64,000 bases of DNA, taken from contig NZ_KB911601.1 of assembly GCF_000383615.1 (NCBI RefSeq), positions 62,001 to 126,000 on the forward strand, in the 5' to 3' direction. Positions 16,224 through 24,878 of the stretch are shown piece after piece. Every line of letters begins with the position of its first letter. Position 1 is the stretch's first letter. The notes beneath the pieces are model-generated. The model worked only from the letters and a program-made list of their open reading frames with translations. It searched no databases and was not told the origin of the DNA. The position numbers and the translations under genes are program-made. This DNA comes from Streptomyces canus 299MFChir4.1. Its GTDB lineage: Bacteria; Actinomycetota; Actinomycetes; Streptomycetales; Streptomycetaceae.

Positions 16224-16235
16224 TATCTGAGATAT
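16223..16235. promoter_or_regulatory. Perfect 13-bp palindrome ATATCTGAGATAT before the amidohydrolase
   Basis: ATATCT-G-AGATAT begins on the last base of the thiolase gene, 38 bases before the ATG of the amidohydrolase. It contains the same half-sites as the boxes at 13905-13947 and is the best operator candidate for the GntR protein of this cluster. Confidence 0.55.
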
Positions 16236-16273
16236 TGTGTGCGGAAGTCAATCGAGACGAAAGAGGGAGCCGG

Positions 16274-17488
16274 ATGACGACCACCGAGCTACCGATGATC
16301 ATCAGCGTCGACGACCACATCATCGAGCCCCCGACGCTGTTCCAGAGGTGGCTGCCGGCGAAATACCAGGACCGGGCACCTCGGGTAGAGCGTCGACTGA
16401 TCAGCAAGGAATCGAAGCTCTTCAACGGCCTGGTCGAGGATCCTGAAGGGGACCCCGGGGACGTCTGGCTGTTCGGCGACTCCGCGTACGTGCTGCGACG
16501 GCCCATCCTCATCCTCGACGGCGTCGAGACCACGGCCGACATGCGCGGCAACGAGCCGGCGACGTACGACCAGATGCACCCCGCGTGCTACGACCCCCAG
16601 GCCAGGCTCGCGGTGATGACCTCCCAGCATGTGGAGGCCTCACTCGCCTTCCCGACCTTCCCGCGGTTCTGCGGTCAGGCATTCAGCGAGCAGACCAGCA
16701 AGGACCGGGACTTCGGGATCGCATGCATCGAGGCCTATAACAACTTCATCGTCGAGGAATGGTGCGGCGACTCGGGCGGCCGCCACATCCCGCTCCCGGT
16801 CGTGCCTCTGTGGGACCCGGCACTCGCCGCGGCCGAGGTGCGCCGCAACGCGGCGCGGGGAGCTCGTGCAGTCACCTTCAGCGAGATCGTCGGGCATCTC
16901 GGCTTCCCGACCATTCACGACGGCAACTGGGATCCATTCTTCGCAGCCTGCGAGGAGACCGGCACGGTCATCTGCATGCACATCGGTTCGTCGTCAAAGA
17001 TGATGCCGATGCCTCCAGGCGCACCCGACGTCGTCGCGACGACACTCCAGTTCTCCAACTCGTACGCCTCGATGGCGGACTTCATCTTCTCCGGCGTGCT
17101 CGATCGATTTCCGGGCCTCAAGCTCGCCTACTCCGAGGGCCAAGCAGGCTGGCTCCCCTACGCGATGGAGCGGATGGACCACGCCTACACCCATCACATT
17201 TGGGGGCACGGCGAGGTCAAGATGCAGGAGCTGCCCTCCACCTATATCCGGCGCAACATGTACGGCTGCATCTTCGCCGACCGGCACGCCATCGAGCAGG
17301 CCCACCAGATCGGCATCGACAACCTGATGTTCGAGGTCGATTTCCCGCACGCTGACGGCCCCTACCCGCACACCCTGGACCACCTCGCCGGGCAGTTCTC
17401 CGGCATCGACGCCGAGACGACATACAAAATTGTCCGCGGCAACGCGATCAAGCTGTTCCAGCTCGACCTGGACCGCCAGCCCGCCTGA
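16274..17488 (+). CDS. Amidohydrolase-family (ACMSD-like) metal-dependent hydrolase/decarboxylase
   Basis: A 404-residue TIM-barrel amidohydrolase. Metal-ligand motifs of the amidohydrolase_2 group are present: VDDHIIEP at residues 12-19 (Asp-x-His), CMHIGSSS for the strand-5/6 His, and FEVDFPHADG with the strand-8 Asp. Members hydrolyse or decarboxylate cyclic and aromatic acids. The ATG at 16274 is chosen because of the upstream AAAGAGGGAG; an earlier in-frame start at 16235 would overlap the palindrome. It follows the thiolase-like gene by 50 bases and belongs to the same degradation cluster. Confidence 0.85.
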   Translation: MTTTELPMIISVDDHIIEPPTLFQRWLPAKYQDRAPRVERRLISKESKLFNGLVEDPEGDPGDVWLFGDSAYVLRRPILILDGVETTADMRGNEPATYDQMHPACYDPQARLAVMTSQHVEASLAFPTFPRFCGQAFSEQTSKDRDFGIACIEAYNNFIVEEWCGDSGGRHIPLPVVPLWDPALAAAEVRRNAARGARAVTFSEIVGHLGFPTIHDGNWDPFFAACEETGTVICMHIGSSSKMMPMPPGAPDVVATTLQFSNSYASMADFIFSGVLDRFPGLKLAYSEGQAGWLPYAMERMDHAYTHHIWGHGEVKMQELPSTYIRRNMYGCIFADRHAIEQAHQIGIDNLMFEVDFPHADGPYPHTLDHLAGQFSGIDAETTYKIVRGNAIKLFQLDLDRQPA

Positions 17489-17505
17489 CGACCACAGCAG
17501 TCAAC

Positions 17506-17553
17506 GGCTTCGCCCGCGCCCCCGGCCCTCCCCCCGGGAGCGCGGGCGAAGCC
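17506..17553 (+). terminator. Strong hairpin after the amidohydrolase
   Basis: A perfect 13-bp stem (GGCTTCGCCCGCG at 17506-17518 with 17541-17553) lies 17 bases after the stop and closes the 14.0-17.5 kb operon. Confidence 0.8.
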
Positions 17554-18006
17554 GCGTGGGTGGCTGCGCACGGCCGGCCGCGATGCCGTTGCCCATGGCC
17601 AGGACGTCCGGGTCCGGCCGGCAGGTGCGCTGGGATTCGAGCCGCTGCCGGCGCTGTTCGCGACGGGATCGCGATGGCGTCCCGCCGAGTGGTGCAGCTG
17701 ATCAAGCTGGCGGATTTCCCAGGTCGCGGCCCGAATTGTCCTCGCCAGAGGCCCTGTTGAGGCTCACCGGGCCGGGACCAGCGGTGATCGCACGGCGGCC
17801 GACCGCGGCACGTACCGGACGGCTCCAAAGCGGAAGCGACAGACCATGATCGGCTACACCACGACCGAGGACACGACCACGATCCGCGAAGCCGAGGACG
17901 CCGGGACCGCTCCGGTACTCCTGCGGCCCGGATCAATTCCTCCCATCTCCCCGGCCGTCGGTGCACGCAAGCCATCCGGCCGCCCTCACGTCGAGAGCCG
18001 CCGGAT
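17554..18006. other. 450-base stretch without a recognisable gene
   Basis: Short open frames only, for example from 17846 reading MIGYTTTEDTTTIREAEDAG. No family was recognised and none has a convincing ribosome-binding site. It may be gene debris between two clusters. Confidence 0.4.
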
Positions 18007-18051
18007 GGTGAGCACCCGATCGGTGAGCCCCCGATCGGTGAGCACCCGATC
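18007..18051. repeat. 15-bp tandem repeat, three units
   Basis: GGTGAGCACCCGATC is repeated three times head to tail (18007, 18022, 18037; one A/C difference), directly downstream of the MFS stop. The CCGATCGG at each junction is palindromic, so the array can fold into alternative hairpins and may act as the MFS terminator. Confidence 0.7.
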
Positions 18052-18058
18052 GGGGGCG

Positions 18059-19375
18059 TCAGGCAAACTCCGTGAGCGACCTTCCTGCCGTTTCCTTGTT
18101 GGCGTAGGCGGCGATCGCCGTCCCTACCGCAGACAGGGCAACGAAGAATGCCGGCAGGAGAACATTGTCCGTCGAAACGTAGAGAGCACTGAGGATGAGA
18201 GGTGCCGCGCCTCCGAGCACCGCGGTCGTCACGTTGTACCCCAAAGAGTACGCAGTTGTACGCATGTGCGACGGGAAAAGCTCAAGCATCATCGGGTGGA
18301 TGACCGAGTAATTTCCTGCGAAAGCGATACCGATCACGCCACCGGCAAGGCCGGAAAGGGCCACTTCGCCGATTCCGAGCACAAGATAGACCGGCACGGA
18401 CAATACGATGATGGCGCCGCACGAGGTGAGTATCACCGGGCGGCGCCCGACGCGATCTGAAATGCGCGCGAAGAACGGAATCGCGATCGTCGCGCACGCC
18501 AGGGCGCAGGCACTGACGACAAGGCCACTGGGGCGCGTGTAATCGAGCTGGCTGTTGAGGTAGGTCGGCATGAAGACAAAGAGCACAAAGAATCCCGCGC
18601 TGTTCAGCATGGGCAGGGCGAACGCCAGCGCCAGCTGCCGACGATTGTCACGGGTGAACACGTCGCGCAGCGGGTTGCGAACGATCTTTCCTTCCTCCTG
18701 GAGCGCGAGGAAGGCGGGGGTGTCTTCGAGCTTCCGGCGAATGTAGAAACCGACGACACCCATCGGCGCCGCAATGAGGAACGGAATGCGCCAGCCCCAG
18801 CTCTCCATGGCTGTCGACGAAAGCGTCGATGTCAAAAGGAAGGCCGATCCGTTGCCGATGAGGTTGGCAAGAGTGCTGCCCGCCTGCGGGAACGACATGA
18901 GGAAGGCCCGGCGATTCGGCGGGGCGTGCTCGCCCACGAATGACATGGCGGCCGACACTTCACCTCCCACGGAGATGCCCTGAATCATGCGCATGGCGAG
19001 TAGAAGCAGTACGGAGCCGACGCCCCACGACGAGTAGCCCGGCAGCAGGCCGATCACTGTCGTGGCTCCCGCCATCAAGGTCAGCGCGAGCACCATGGCC
19101 GGGCGCCGGCCGACACGGTCGGACATCATGCCGAGCAGCACGCCGCCGACCGGGCGGAAGACGAATGACACGGCGAACAGACCGAACGTGAAGATCAGAG
19201 CGACCGCCTCCGCCCCTTCAGGGAAGAAGACGATGGCGATGATTCCCGCGAGAAAGCCGTAGACCGAGTTGTCGTAGTTCTCGACGAAGAACCCGATCGC
19301 TCCAGCGGTGGTGACCTTGCGGGTCTCGGAAGGTGGTGCGGTGCGCAGCAGTTCTGGGGATTCAGCAGATTTCAC
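18059..19375 (-). CDS. MFS metabolite:H+ symporter (MHS family)
   Basis: A 438-residue 12-helix transporter of the metabolite/H+ symporter family (shikimate, citrate, alpha-ketoglutarate, betaine carriers). Signatures are GAIGFFVENYDNSVYGFLAG in helix 1, GMMSDRVGRRPAM in the 2-3 loop, RMIQGISVGGEVSAA in helix 4 and ARISDRVGRRPVIL in the 8-9 loop. It probably imports an organic acid used by the neighbouring tetronate-type island. The GTG start is preceded by AAAGGA. A TATACTAT box lies 61 bases upstream of the start, the same box as at 26882 and 28323. Confidence 0.88.
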   Translation of the reverse strand: MKSAESPELLRTAPPSETRKVTTAGAIGFFVENYDNSVYGFLAGIIAIVFFPEGAEAVALIFTFGLFAVSFVFRPVGGVLLGMMSDRVGRRPAMVLALTLMAGATTVIGLLPGYSSWGVGSVLLLLAMRMIQGISVGGEVSAAMSFVGEHAPPNRRAFLMSFPQAGSTLANLIGNGSAFLLTSTLSSTAMESWGWRIPFLIAAPMGVVGFYIRRKLEDTPAFLALQEEGKIVRNPLRDVFTRDNRRQLALAFALPMLNSAGFFVLFVFMPTYLNSQLDYTRPSGLVVSACALACATIAIPFFARISDRVGRRPVILTSCGAIIVLSVPVYLVLGIGEVALSGLAGGVIGIAFAGNYSVIHPMMLELFPSHMRTTAYSLGYNVTTAVLGGAAPLILSALYVSTDNVLLPAFFVALSAVGTAIAAYANKETAGRSLTEFA

Positions 19376-19435
19376 TACCGGATCCTTTCGTGAGTGCGTC
19401 CGGCGCGCCTATGCGCGAGGATCCACGGCCGAAGA

Positions 19436-19444
19436 ATAGTATAG
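19436..19444. promoter_or_regulatory. TATACTAT operator candidate upstream of the MFS carrier
   Basis: ATAGTATAG (reverse CTATACTAT) at 19436-19444 matches the boxes at 26882-26892 and 28323-28331. A degenerate second copy (CTATTTACCTATAC) follows at about 19451-19464. The area is notably AT-rich for this genome. Confidence 0.55.
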
Positions 19445-19701
19445 CTTCACCTATTTACCTATACCTTATTCAAGATCACTCGATTATTACTCGCAGTACT
19501 GGCATCTACAGGGGCAGCTGTCGCAGCGTGACCGGTCAGCCGGACCGCGGGCTCAGACGACCATTCGCAGTTGCAGAGGCAGCGACGCCGACCATCTGCC
19601 GAGTCGACCGTCATCAGTCGACGACACGGGACACTAGCGATGCTTTGTTACATCGGGCTACGTCATTGTGTTGCGAACACCTACTGCGGACGAGGCTGGG
19701 A

Positions 19702-19730
19702 GCGGCAGGGAGCCAGGGGCTCCCTGCCGC
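19702..19730 (-). terminator. Terminator hairpin of the tetronate-type operon
   Basis: A perfect 13-bp stem (GCGGCAGGGAGCC at 19702-19714 with 19718-19730) and a 3-base loop lie immediately beyond the aldolase stop. The rest of the 19376-19733 interval holds only the MFS promoter region. Confidence 0.8.
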
Positions 19731-19733
19731 TGC

Positions 19734-20369
19734 TCAGGCCTGGGGATCCAGGGCCGCGGCCTGCTCGGCGGTGAGCGGGTTCACGGGCAGCCCGCGAAGA
19801 ATGATGGCGAGCTTCGCCGTCTCCTCGAGTTCCTCAAGGGCGTCCAGGGCCGCGGCGAGGCTGGCTCCAGCGACAACGGGACCGTGGTTGCTCAGCAGCA
19901 TGGCGTGCCTGCGTGCTGCGGTCGCCTCTGCGAGAGCCTCCAGGCGGGTGTCGCCGGGAGCGTAGTACGGCAGCAGAGGCAGTCGTCCGACGCGCATGGC
20001 GTAGTAGGCGGTCAGAGGAGGGAGGACGTTGTCGGTATCGAGATCGCGTATACAGGACACGGCAGCGCTGTAGGTGGAGTGAGTGTGCACGACCGCACGC
20101 GCACCCGGTCGAGCACGCAGCACGGCGGCGTGCAGGAACGCCTCCTTCGACGGCTTCGGCCCGGACAGGTGGCCACCGCGGTCGTCGATGAGCGACAAGT
20201 CGCTCGCCTGGACGGTACCGAGGCTGGAACCGGTGGGTGTGACGAGGATGCCGTCGGCCGTACGGACAGAGATGTTGCCTGTACTGCCGTGGGTCAGGCC
20301 CCGCGTGAAGACGGACCGGGCGGCGTCGATGATGTCGGCGGCCGCCCGGTCCCTCTCGGTCGCCGTCAC
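19734..20369 (-). CDS. Class II aldolase/adducin family protein, OtnC-like phosphate decarboxylase/aldolase
   Basis: A 211-residue class II aldolase. The zinc site is visible as the His pair in VVHTHSTY and a third His in LLSNHGPVV, with Glu in SKEAFLHAAV as general acid/base. In characterised tetronate pathways a protein of this kind (OtnC) decarboxylates 3-oxo-tetronate 4-phosphate to dihydroxyacetone phosphate. The upstream kinase and isomerase genes support that role. Its start overlaps the kinase stop (ATGA). L-fuculose-phosphate aldolase activity is the main alternative. Confidence 0.82.
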   Translation of the reverse strand: MTATERDRAAADIIDAARSVFTRGLTHGSTGNISVRTADGILVTPTGSSLGTVQASDLSLIDDRGGHLSGPKPSKEAFLHAAVLRARPGARAVVHTHSTYSAAVSCIRDLDTDNVLPPLTAYYAMRVGRLPLLPYYAPGDTRLEALAEATAARRHAMLLSNHGPVVAGASLAAALDALEELEETAKLAIILRGLPVNPLTAEQAAALDPQA

Positions 20370-21613
20370 GAACTGCCGTCCGAAGCGGCGACAAGAAGGT
20401 CCGGTTCGCCAAAGTTGCCCGACTTGAGCAGCACGTCCAGATTCCGGTCGGTGTGGATCCAGGGCACACCCCGGGCGGCCTCCAACCCGACGACACCGCC
20501 TCGGATACCAAGGGCAGCCACCAACGACCCCGACGTCTCCCCGCCGGCGGCGACGAAGCGAGTGACCCCGCGTTCACACAGCCCCCGGGCGATGTGCGCG
20601 AAGGCGCCCTCGAAGATCTCGGCCGATCGCTCGACACCGATCGCGTCCTGCACCTTACGGAGCGCTGCCGGAGCCAGCGACGAGTAGATCAGCGGGGCCG
20701 GACCGGTCGGAAGCGCGTCGTACCAGTCGAGCGCGCCCTGCGCGAGGCGTTCGGGATCGTCCGACTCGAACGCGTCCAGGCGATGCGCCGGTCGTTCCGC
20801 GCGCAGCATCCGGTCGATCTGCTCAAGGGTGCGTCGAGAGCAGCTTCCCGCGAGAACGACGGCCCGGCCGGCCGGTGCGCTCTCGCTCACGCGTGCGCGT
20901 GCCGCGGCGCCTCTTGATCCGTGCGCGCGTCCGATGGCGCCCGCCAGTCCCGCGGCACCGGCGACCAGCGGTTCGTCAAGGACAGCCTGGGCGATCGAGA
21001 AGAGGTCCTCTTCCGTTGCCGCGTCGGGGAACACATAGCGCGCCATGTGGCGTGTCCCGTCCACTGCACTCCGGATCGCTTCCGCGCCGCGGCGGACGAC
21101 GTCGTGATCGACGACGACGCTGCTGCCCTTGGACTGTGCGTTCATGAGACGGGTGAGTGAGGAGTCCCGCATCGGGGTGAGCGGATGATTCCGCATGGAG
21201 GACTCGGACAGCAGTTCGTTGTTCACGAACAGATACCCGTTGAACGTCGTGCGCCCATGCTCCGGGGTGGCCGGTGTGGTCACCACGGCGTCGACCTGCA
21301 GCAGATCGACGAGGGCGTCGAGGACCGGCCCGATGTTGCCGTTCGCGGTGGAGTCGAAGGTGGAGCAGTACTTGAAGAAGAGCTGCCGTGCGCCGATCGC
21401 CTGCAGCGTCTGTGCGGCGCCGAGCGACTGCGCCACTGCCTCACGTGCGGGAATCGTGCGGGACTTGAGGGCGATCACCACGACGTCGAGGCCGGACCGC
21501 ACGTCGGACGGATGGGGGGTGCCGAAATACACGCCGCACCGCATTCCGGTGCGGCGGAACGCCAGGGCAGCGTCGGTGGCGCCGGTGACGTCGTCGGCGA
21601 TGACGCCAATCAT
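20366..21613 (-). CDS. DUF1537 four-carbon acid sugar kinase (OtnK-like)
   Basis: A 415-residue two-domain kinase. The N-terminal substrate domain has ADDVTGATDAALAF at residues 6-19, KYCSTFDSTANGNIGP and a TPEHGRTTFNGYLFVN segment. The C-terminal ATP domain has VLAGSCSRRTLEQI, FVAAGGETSGSLVAALG and KSGNFGEPDLL. These are the diagnostic blocks of 3-oxo-tetronate kinase and of D-threonate or D-erythronate kinases. Together with the aldolase and the hydroxypyruvate-isomerase-like gene it fits the 3-oxo-tetronate route. It overlaps both neighbours by 4 bases. Confidence 0.9.
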   Translation of the reverse strand: MIGVIADDVTGATDAALAFRRTGMRCGVYFGTPHPSDVRSGLDVVVIALKSRTIPAREAVAQSLGAAQTLQAIGARQLFFKYCSTFDSTANGNIGPVLDALVDLLQVDAVVTTPATPEHGRTTFNGYLFVNNELLSESSMRNHPLTPMRDSSLTRLMNAQSKGSSVVVDHDVVRRGAEAIRSAVDGTRHMARYVFPDAATEEDLFSIAQAVLDEPLVAGAAGLAGAIGRAHGSRGAAARARVSESAPAGRAVVLAGSCSRRTLEQIDRMLRAERPAHRLDAFESDDPERLAQGALDWYDALPTGPAPLIYSSLAPAALRKVQDAIGVERSAEIFEGAFAHIARGLCERGVTRFVAAGGETSGSLVAALGIRGGVVGLEAARGVPWIHTDRNLDVLLKSGNFGEPDLLVAASDGSS

Positions 21614-22284
21614 CGACCGTTCCTCTCGGACATGAGCCGGAGCAGGGCGGCTGCCGCGCTCTTCGGGCCCGAGACGACCGGAATACCCACTGCCTCCTGT
21701 AGCGCGTCACCCGCGGACGCGAGCGAGTACTGGGCGAGGAAGATGGCTTCGACGTCGTCGGGCAGGTTCACGCAGGCATCTGCGAATGCGGCGACCAGGG
21801 CGTCTTGATCTCCCGCCGTCGCCGCGGCCAGCGCGGCGGGCACGGAGAGTCCGACGACCCGGCTGTCCGCACCGGCATCGTGAAGCGCCGTCTGGAGGCG
21901 CTCCACCGAGTCGTCGCACGCGGTGTCGACGGAGGCCAGCACGAGCACCGATGCGTAGCCCGCCGCGGCGATGTCGGCGAAGGCGGCCTCGTCGGGCGCC
22001 ATCACCGGTACACCGGCGTCCGTGCCCTGTGCGACCGGGGCGTACACGGAGCAGGTGAGCAACACCGCGTCCACGTCCTCCGCGAGGGCGTGTCCGATCA
22101 AACGCTGCATGCGGTGCCGTAGATCGGAGTCCAGGCCCCCGTGGCTGACCGCGTCGACCAGCAGTCGGTCGTCGAGGATGTTCCACACGACCGCGTCGGG
22201 CAGGGTGTCGCGCAGCGCGGCACGTGCGGCGGGAATGGCCGCGGGCACGGCGCTGATGAGCGCGATCTTCGGAGTGCTGCTCAT
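21610..22284 (-). CDS. Asp/Glu (hydantoin) racemase-family protein
   Basis: A 224-residue protein of the Asp/Glu/hydantoin racemase fold. The first catalytic Cys is present (Cys78 in VLLTCSVYAPV). The second half-site, normally a Cys in the ILACT-like motif, reads IFLAQYSLAS with Gln. Two-base racemisation is therefore doubtful, and a one-sided isomerase or decarboxylase-like role is possible, as in maleate isomerase/arylmalonate decarboxylase relatives. The start at 22284 gives the normal length and overlaps the isomerase stop. Confidence 0.78.
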   Translation of the reverse strand: MSSTPKIALISAVPAAIPAARAALRDTLPDAVVWNILDDRLLVDAVSHGGLDSDLRHRMQRLIGHALAEDVDAVLLTCSVYAPVAQGTDAGVPVMAPDEAAFADIAAAGYASVLVLASVDTACDDSVERLQTALHDAGADSRVVGLSVPAALAAATAGDQDALVAAFADACVNLPDDVEAIFLAQYSLASAGDALQEAVGIPVVSGPKSAAAALLRLMSERNGR

Positions 22285-23069
22285 TCCGCGAGCTCCTTCA
22301 TCCAGGTGAGTCCGGCCGCGGTTTCGGTGGCGGGCCGGTACTCGCACCCGATCCATCCGTCGTAGCCCGAGGACTCGATGACCCGGAACAGGGTGGAGTA
22401 CGCGATCTCGCCCGTGCCGGGTTCGTGGCGTTCGGGTACGTCGGCGATCTGCAGGTGAAGCGCGATGCCGCGGTGTTTCTCGAAGGTGCGGATGAGGTCG
22501 CCCTCATCGATCTGCGCGTGGTAGAAGTCCAGCAGCAGCCCGACCAGGTCGACTCCGACGGCCTCCACGACCGCGGCGGCCCGGGCCTGCGAGGTGAGCA
22601 CGAAACCAGGGGCGTCGCGCTGGTTCTGCGCCTCGAGCAGTAGCCGGATGCCGGTACCGCGTGCCTGCTCGGCCGCCCAGGCGATGTTGGCCACATAGCG
22701 CGCGAAGGCGCGATCGGCGCTCACGCCCTCCGGCACGATGCCACCCACGACGTGCAGGAACTTCGCTCCCAGGGCGGTGGCGTACTCCAGCCCGCGGAGC
22801 ACGCCCTCCCGGTAGTCACCGACCGCGTCGGGGAGGCAGGCGTAGCCGGACCGCGTGGGCGATCCCGCGGGGCCCATCGGGGTGTTGATCAGGATCTGCT
22901 CAAGTCCGGCGTCGTCGAGCAGGGCGCGCAGCCGTCGGGGTTCGTACGCGTAGGGAGAGGCGTACTCGACCGCGGTGAAGCCGGCGCGGGCGGCGGCGTC
23001 GAACCGCTCCTCGAACGGCACCTCGGTGAAGAGCCATTTGAGGTTGGCGTCGAATCGGAGATTCGTCAC
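22281..23069 (-). CDS. Hydroxypyruvate-isomerase-like TIM barrel (OtnI-like)
   Basis: A 262-residue xylose-isomerase-like barrel. Metal-ligand glutamates are seen in RLLLEAQNQRDAPG (near residue 145) and WIGCEYRPA (near 245), with His in LLLDFYHAQIDEG and the LHLQIADVPERHEPG segment typical of hydroxypyruvate isomerase and OtnI. OtnI interconverts 2-oxo- and 3-oxo-tetronate, just before the kinase step. The operon order (isomerase, racemase-like, kinase, aldolase) supports this role. Confidence 0.85.
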   Translation of the reverse strand: MTNLRFDANLKWLFTEVPFEERFDAAARAGFTAVEYASPYAYEPRRLRALLDDAGLEQILINTPMGPAGSPTRSGYACLPDAVGDYREGVLRGLEYATALGAKFLHVVGGIVPEGVSADRAFARYVANIAWAAEQARGTGIRLLLEAQNQRDAPGFVLTSQARAAAVVEAVGVDLVGLLLDFYHAQIDEGDLIRTFEKHRGIALHLQIADVPERHEPGTGEIAYSTLFRVIESSGYDGWIGCEYRPATETAAGLTWMKELAE

Positions 23070-23776
23070 GACAGTAGCCCGGAGGGCACCGGCTCAAGGG
23101 CGGTGGCACGGTACGCATGCGCCGCCTCGGGACTGCTGATGAAGTCGACGAAGGCCGCGACATCGGCGTTTTCCGTCGAGGCGACGGCGGTCCCGGCCGA
23201 GAACTCGGTCCACTTCTGCAGCTCCTCCGGAAGGGGGCCGACGATCTCGGCTCCCGGCACGAACAGGAGCTCACTCAGCTGCTGGACGGCGAGGTCCGCC
23301 TCACCGCTTTCCAGCGCGGTCGCGGTGAAGCCCTTCTCCAGCACGGTCGCCTTGGGAAGCACCACGTCTTCGAGGCCGAGGCGCTTCACCAGGTCGACGA
23401 AGTAGATGCCGCTCTGGCCCGTGCGCGAGTACGCGACCGAGCGGGCGGTGACGAGCGTCGCCAGCAGGTCCTCCCTCGTGGTGACCTTGGGATGTTCGGC
23501 GCCGCGCGCCACGGCAAGCCCGATGCCGCTTCGTACGATCGGTCGCGGCCCTTCGGCGACGATGCCGTTCGCGATCAGGGCATCGAGTGACGGCGTGGCT
23601 GCGATCATCACGTCGAAGTGCTCCCCCGCGTCGAGACGCCGGAGCAGTTGGACCGTGGGGTCGTAGACGGGGATGACCTCGACACCGGTACGTTCAGTGA
23701 AGGCGGCGAAGAGATGGTCGTCGAACGCCTTGCGGGTCGCCAGCCCGCTCATCATGACAATGGATCGGTTGGGCAC
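23066..23776 (-). CDS. ModA-like solute-binding protein without export signal
   Basis: A 236-residue periplasmic-binding-type fold (type II, molybdate/extracellular-binding group). It shows FDVMIAATPSLDALIANG, GPRPIVRSGIGLAV, GQSGIYFVDLVKRLGLED and VPGAEIVGPLPEELQ. The GTG start has AGGAGA upstream and leads directly into the first beta strand (NRSIVMMSGLATRKAFDDH). There is no signal peptide or lipobox, and no ABC permease or ATPase is nearby. It therefore looks cytosolic and may serve as a ligand carrier, sensor or enzyme. It overlaps the isomerase by 4 bases. Confidence 0.75.
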   Translation of the reverse strand: MPNRSIVMMSGLATRKAFDDHLFAAFTERTGVEVIPVYDPTVQLLRRLDAGEHFDVMIAATPSLDALIANGIVAEGPRPIVRSGIGLAVARGAEHPKVTTREDLLATLVTARSVAYSRTGQSGIYFVDLVKRLGLEDVVLPKATVLEKGFTATALESGEADLAVQQLSELLFVPGAEIVGPLPEELQKWTEFSAGTAVASTENADVAAFVDFISSPEAAHAYRATALEPVPSGLLS

Positions 23777-23849
23777 GAGAAGTCTCCTGTCTCGACAGGG
23801 TTGGTTGGGGGCGATGCGACGCTCCGCGGCGCGGGGCGTCGCATCGCGG

Positions 23850-24839
23850 TCACAGACGAGCGCGCCGCGCGATCACGTCGGCGTTTACGGCGGCTCGAGG
23901 CATCTCGCCGGACAGGGCCGCCAGGACGGATTCCGCCGCCGACGTTCCCGAACGTGCCCGGCCTTCGATGGTCGCTCCGGCGATATGCGGCGTGAGGAGG
24001 AGGTTCGCGACCCCACGGAGCGCGCTGTCCACAGGTAGCGGTTCGTCTTCGAAGGTGTCGAGCGCCGCGCCTGCGATCCTGCCCCCGCGAAGCGCGTTGA
24101 CCAGTGCCGCTTCGTCGACCACCCCTCCGCGGGCGGCGTTGACGAGGACGGCTCCGTGCTTCATCCGGGCGATCGCGTCCTCGTTGATCAGATGGCGCGT
24201 GTCGTCACTGAGGAGAACATGCACCGTGATGGCATCGGAGCGCCGAAGGAGCTCGGGCAACTCCACCAGCGAGGCCCCGCTTTGTCCGACCAAGACGCCG
24301 TCGCTGTAGGGGTCGCACGCCAGCACCGTCATCCCGAAGGCCTGCGCGAGGCCGGCGACGCTTCGGCCGATCGCTCCGAAACCGACAACGCCGAGCGTCT
24401 TGCCGTACAACTCGCGTCCGCTGGTCTGTGTCCAGCCCCCTTCCTGCATCGAGGCGCCGGCCTGGGGAATGCCGCGCACCAGGTTGAGGAGTGACGCGAT
24501 GGTGAACTCGGCCACCGACCGGCGGTTCACGTTCGGCGTGGTGCAGACGGCGATGCCGAGCGCGTTCGCGGCCGGCACGTCGACGTTGTCGTAGCCGACT
24601 CCGGTGCGGGCGACGACCTTCAGCCGCGGCGCGGCATTGAGCACGCGGGCGTCGCACGGTTGGACACCGGCGACCAGCGCGTCCACGTCGGTGACGGCGT
24701 CTTCGAGCGAGCGCCCCTGGCGCTGGAGATCGGCCGGCCGCCCGAACACGACGTCGCATCCGGCATCGGCGAGCATGCGATGCACATGATCCCCTTCGTC
24801 CAGCCACGACGTTGTGATCAGCACACGTTTGCGGCGCAC
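23850..24839 (-). CDS. D-2-hydroxyacid dehydrogenase (NAD-dependent)
   Basis: A 329-residue phosphoglycerate-dehydrogenase-type enzyme. The NAD-binding loop is GVVGFGAIGRSVA. The catalytic triad is visible as Arg in VNAARGGVVDE, Glu in TFEDEPLP and His in LTPHIAGATIEG. ARTGVGYDNVDV is the substrate-domain loop. It oxidises a 2-hydroxyacid to a 2-oxoacid. In this operon it could produce the 2-oxo-tetronate acted on by the OtnI-like isomerase, replacing the usual LtnD or DenD dehydrogenases. That assignment is inferred from position. Confidence 0.88.
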   Translation of the reverse strand: MRRKRVLITTSWLDEGDHVHRMLADAGCDVVFGRPADLQRQGRSLEDAVTDVDALVAGVQPCDARVLNAAPRLKVVARTGVGYDNVDVPAANALGIAVCTTPNVNRRSVAEFTIASLLNLVRGIPQAGASMQEGGWTQTSGRELYGKTLGVVGFGAIGRSVAGLAQAFGMTVLACDPYSDGVLVGQSGASLVELPELLRRSDAITVHVLLSDDTRHLINEDAIARMKHGAVLVNAARGGVVDEAALVNALRGGRIAGAALDTFEDEPLPVDSALRGVANLLLTPHIAGATIEGRARSGTSAAESVLAALSGEMPRAAVNADVIARRARL

Positions 24840-24878
24840 TTCGCCTCCGTCTGCATGTATGGGCGCGTTGCCGGGTGT

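Noticed and set aside
18007..18051. Iterated origin or regulator sites
   Set aside because: Three short units lie directly at a gene end without AT-rich DNA or a replication gene; terminator-like slippage is simpler.
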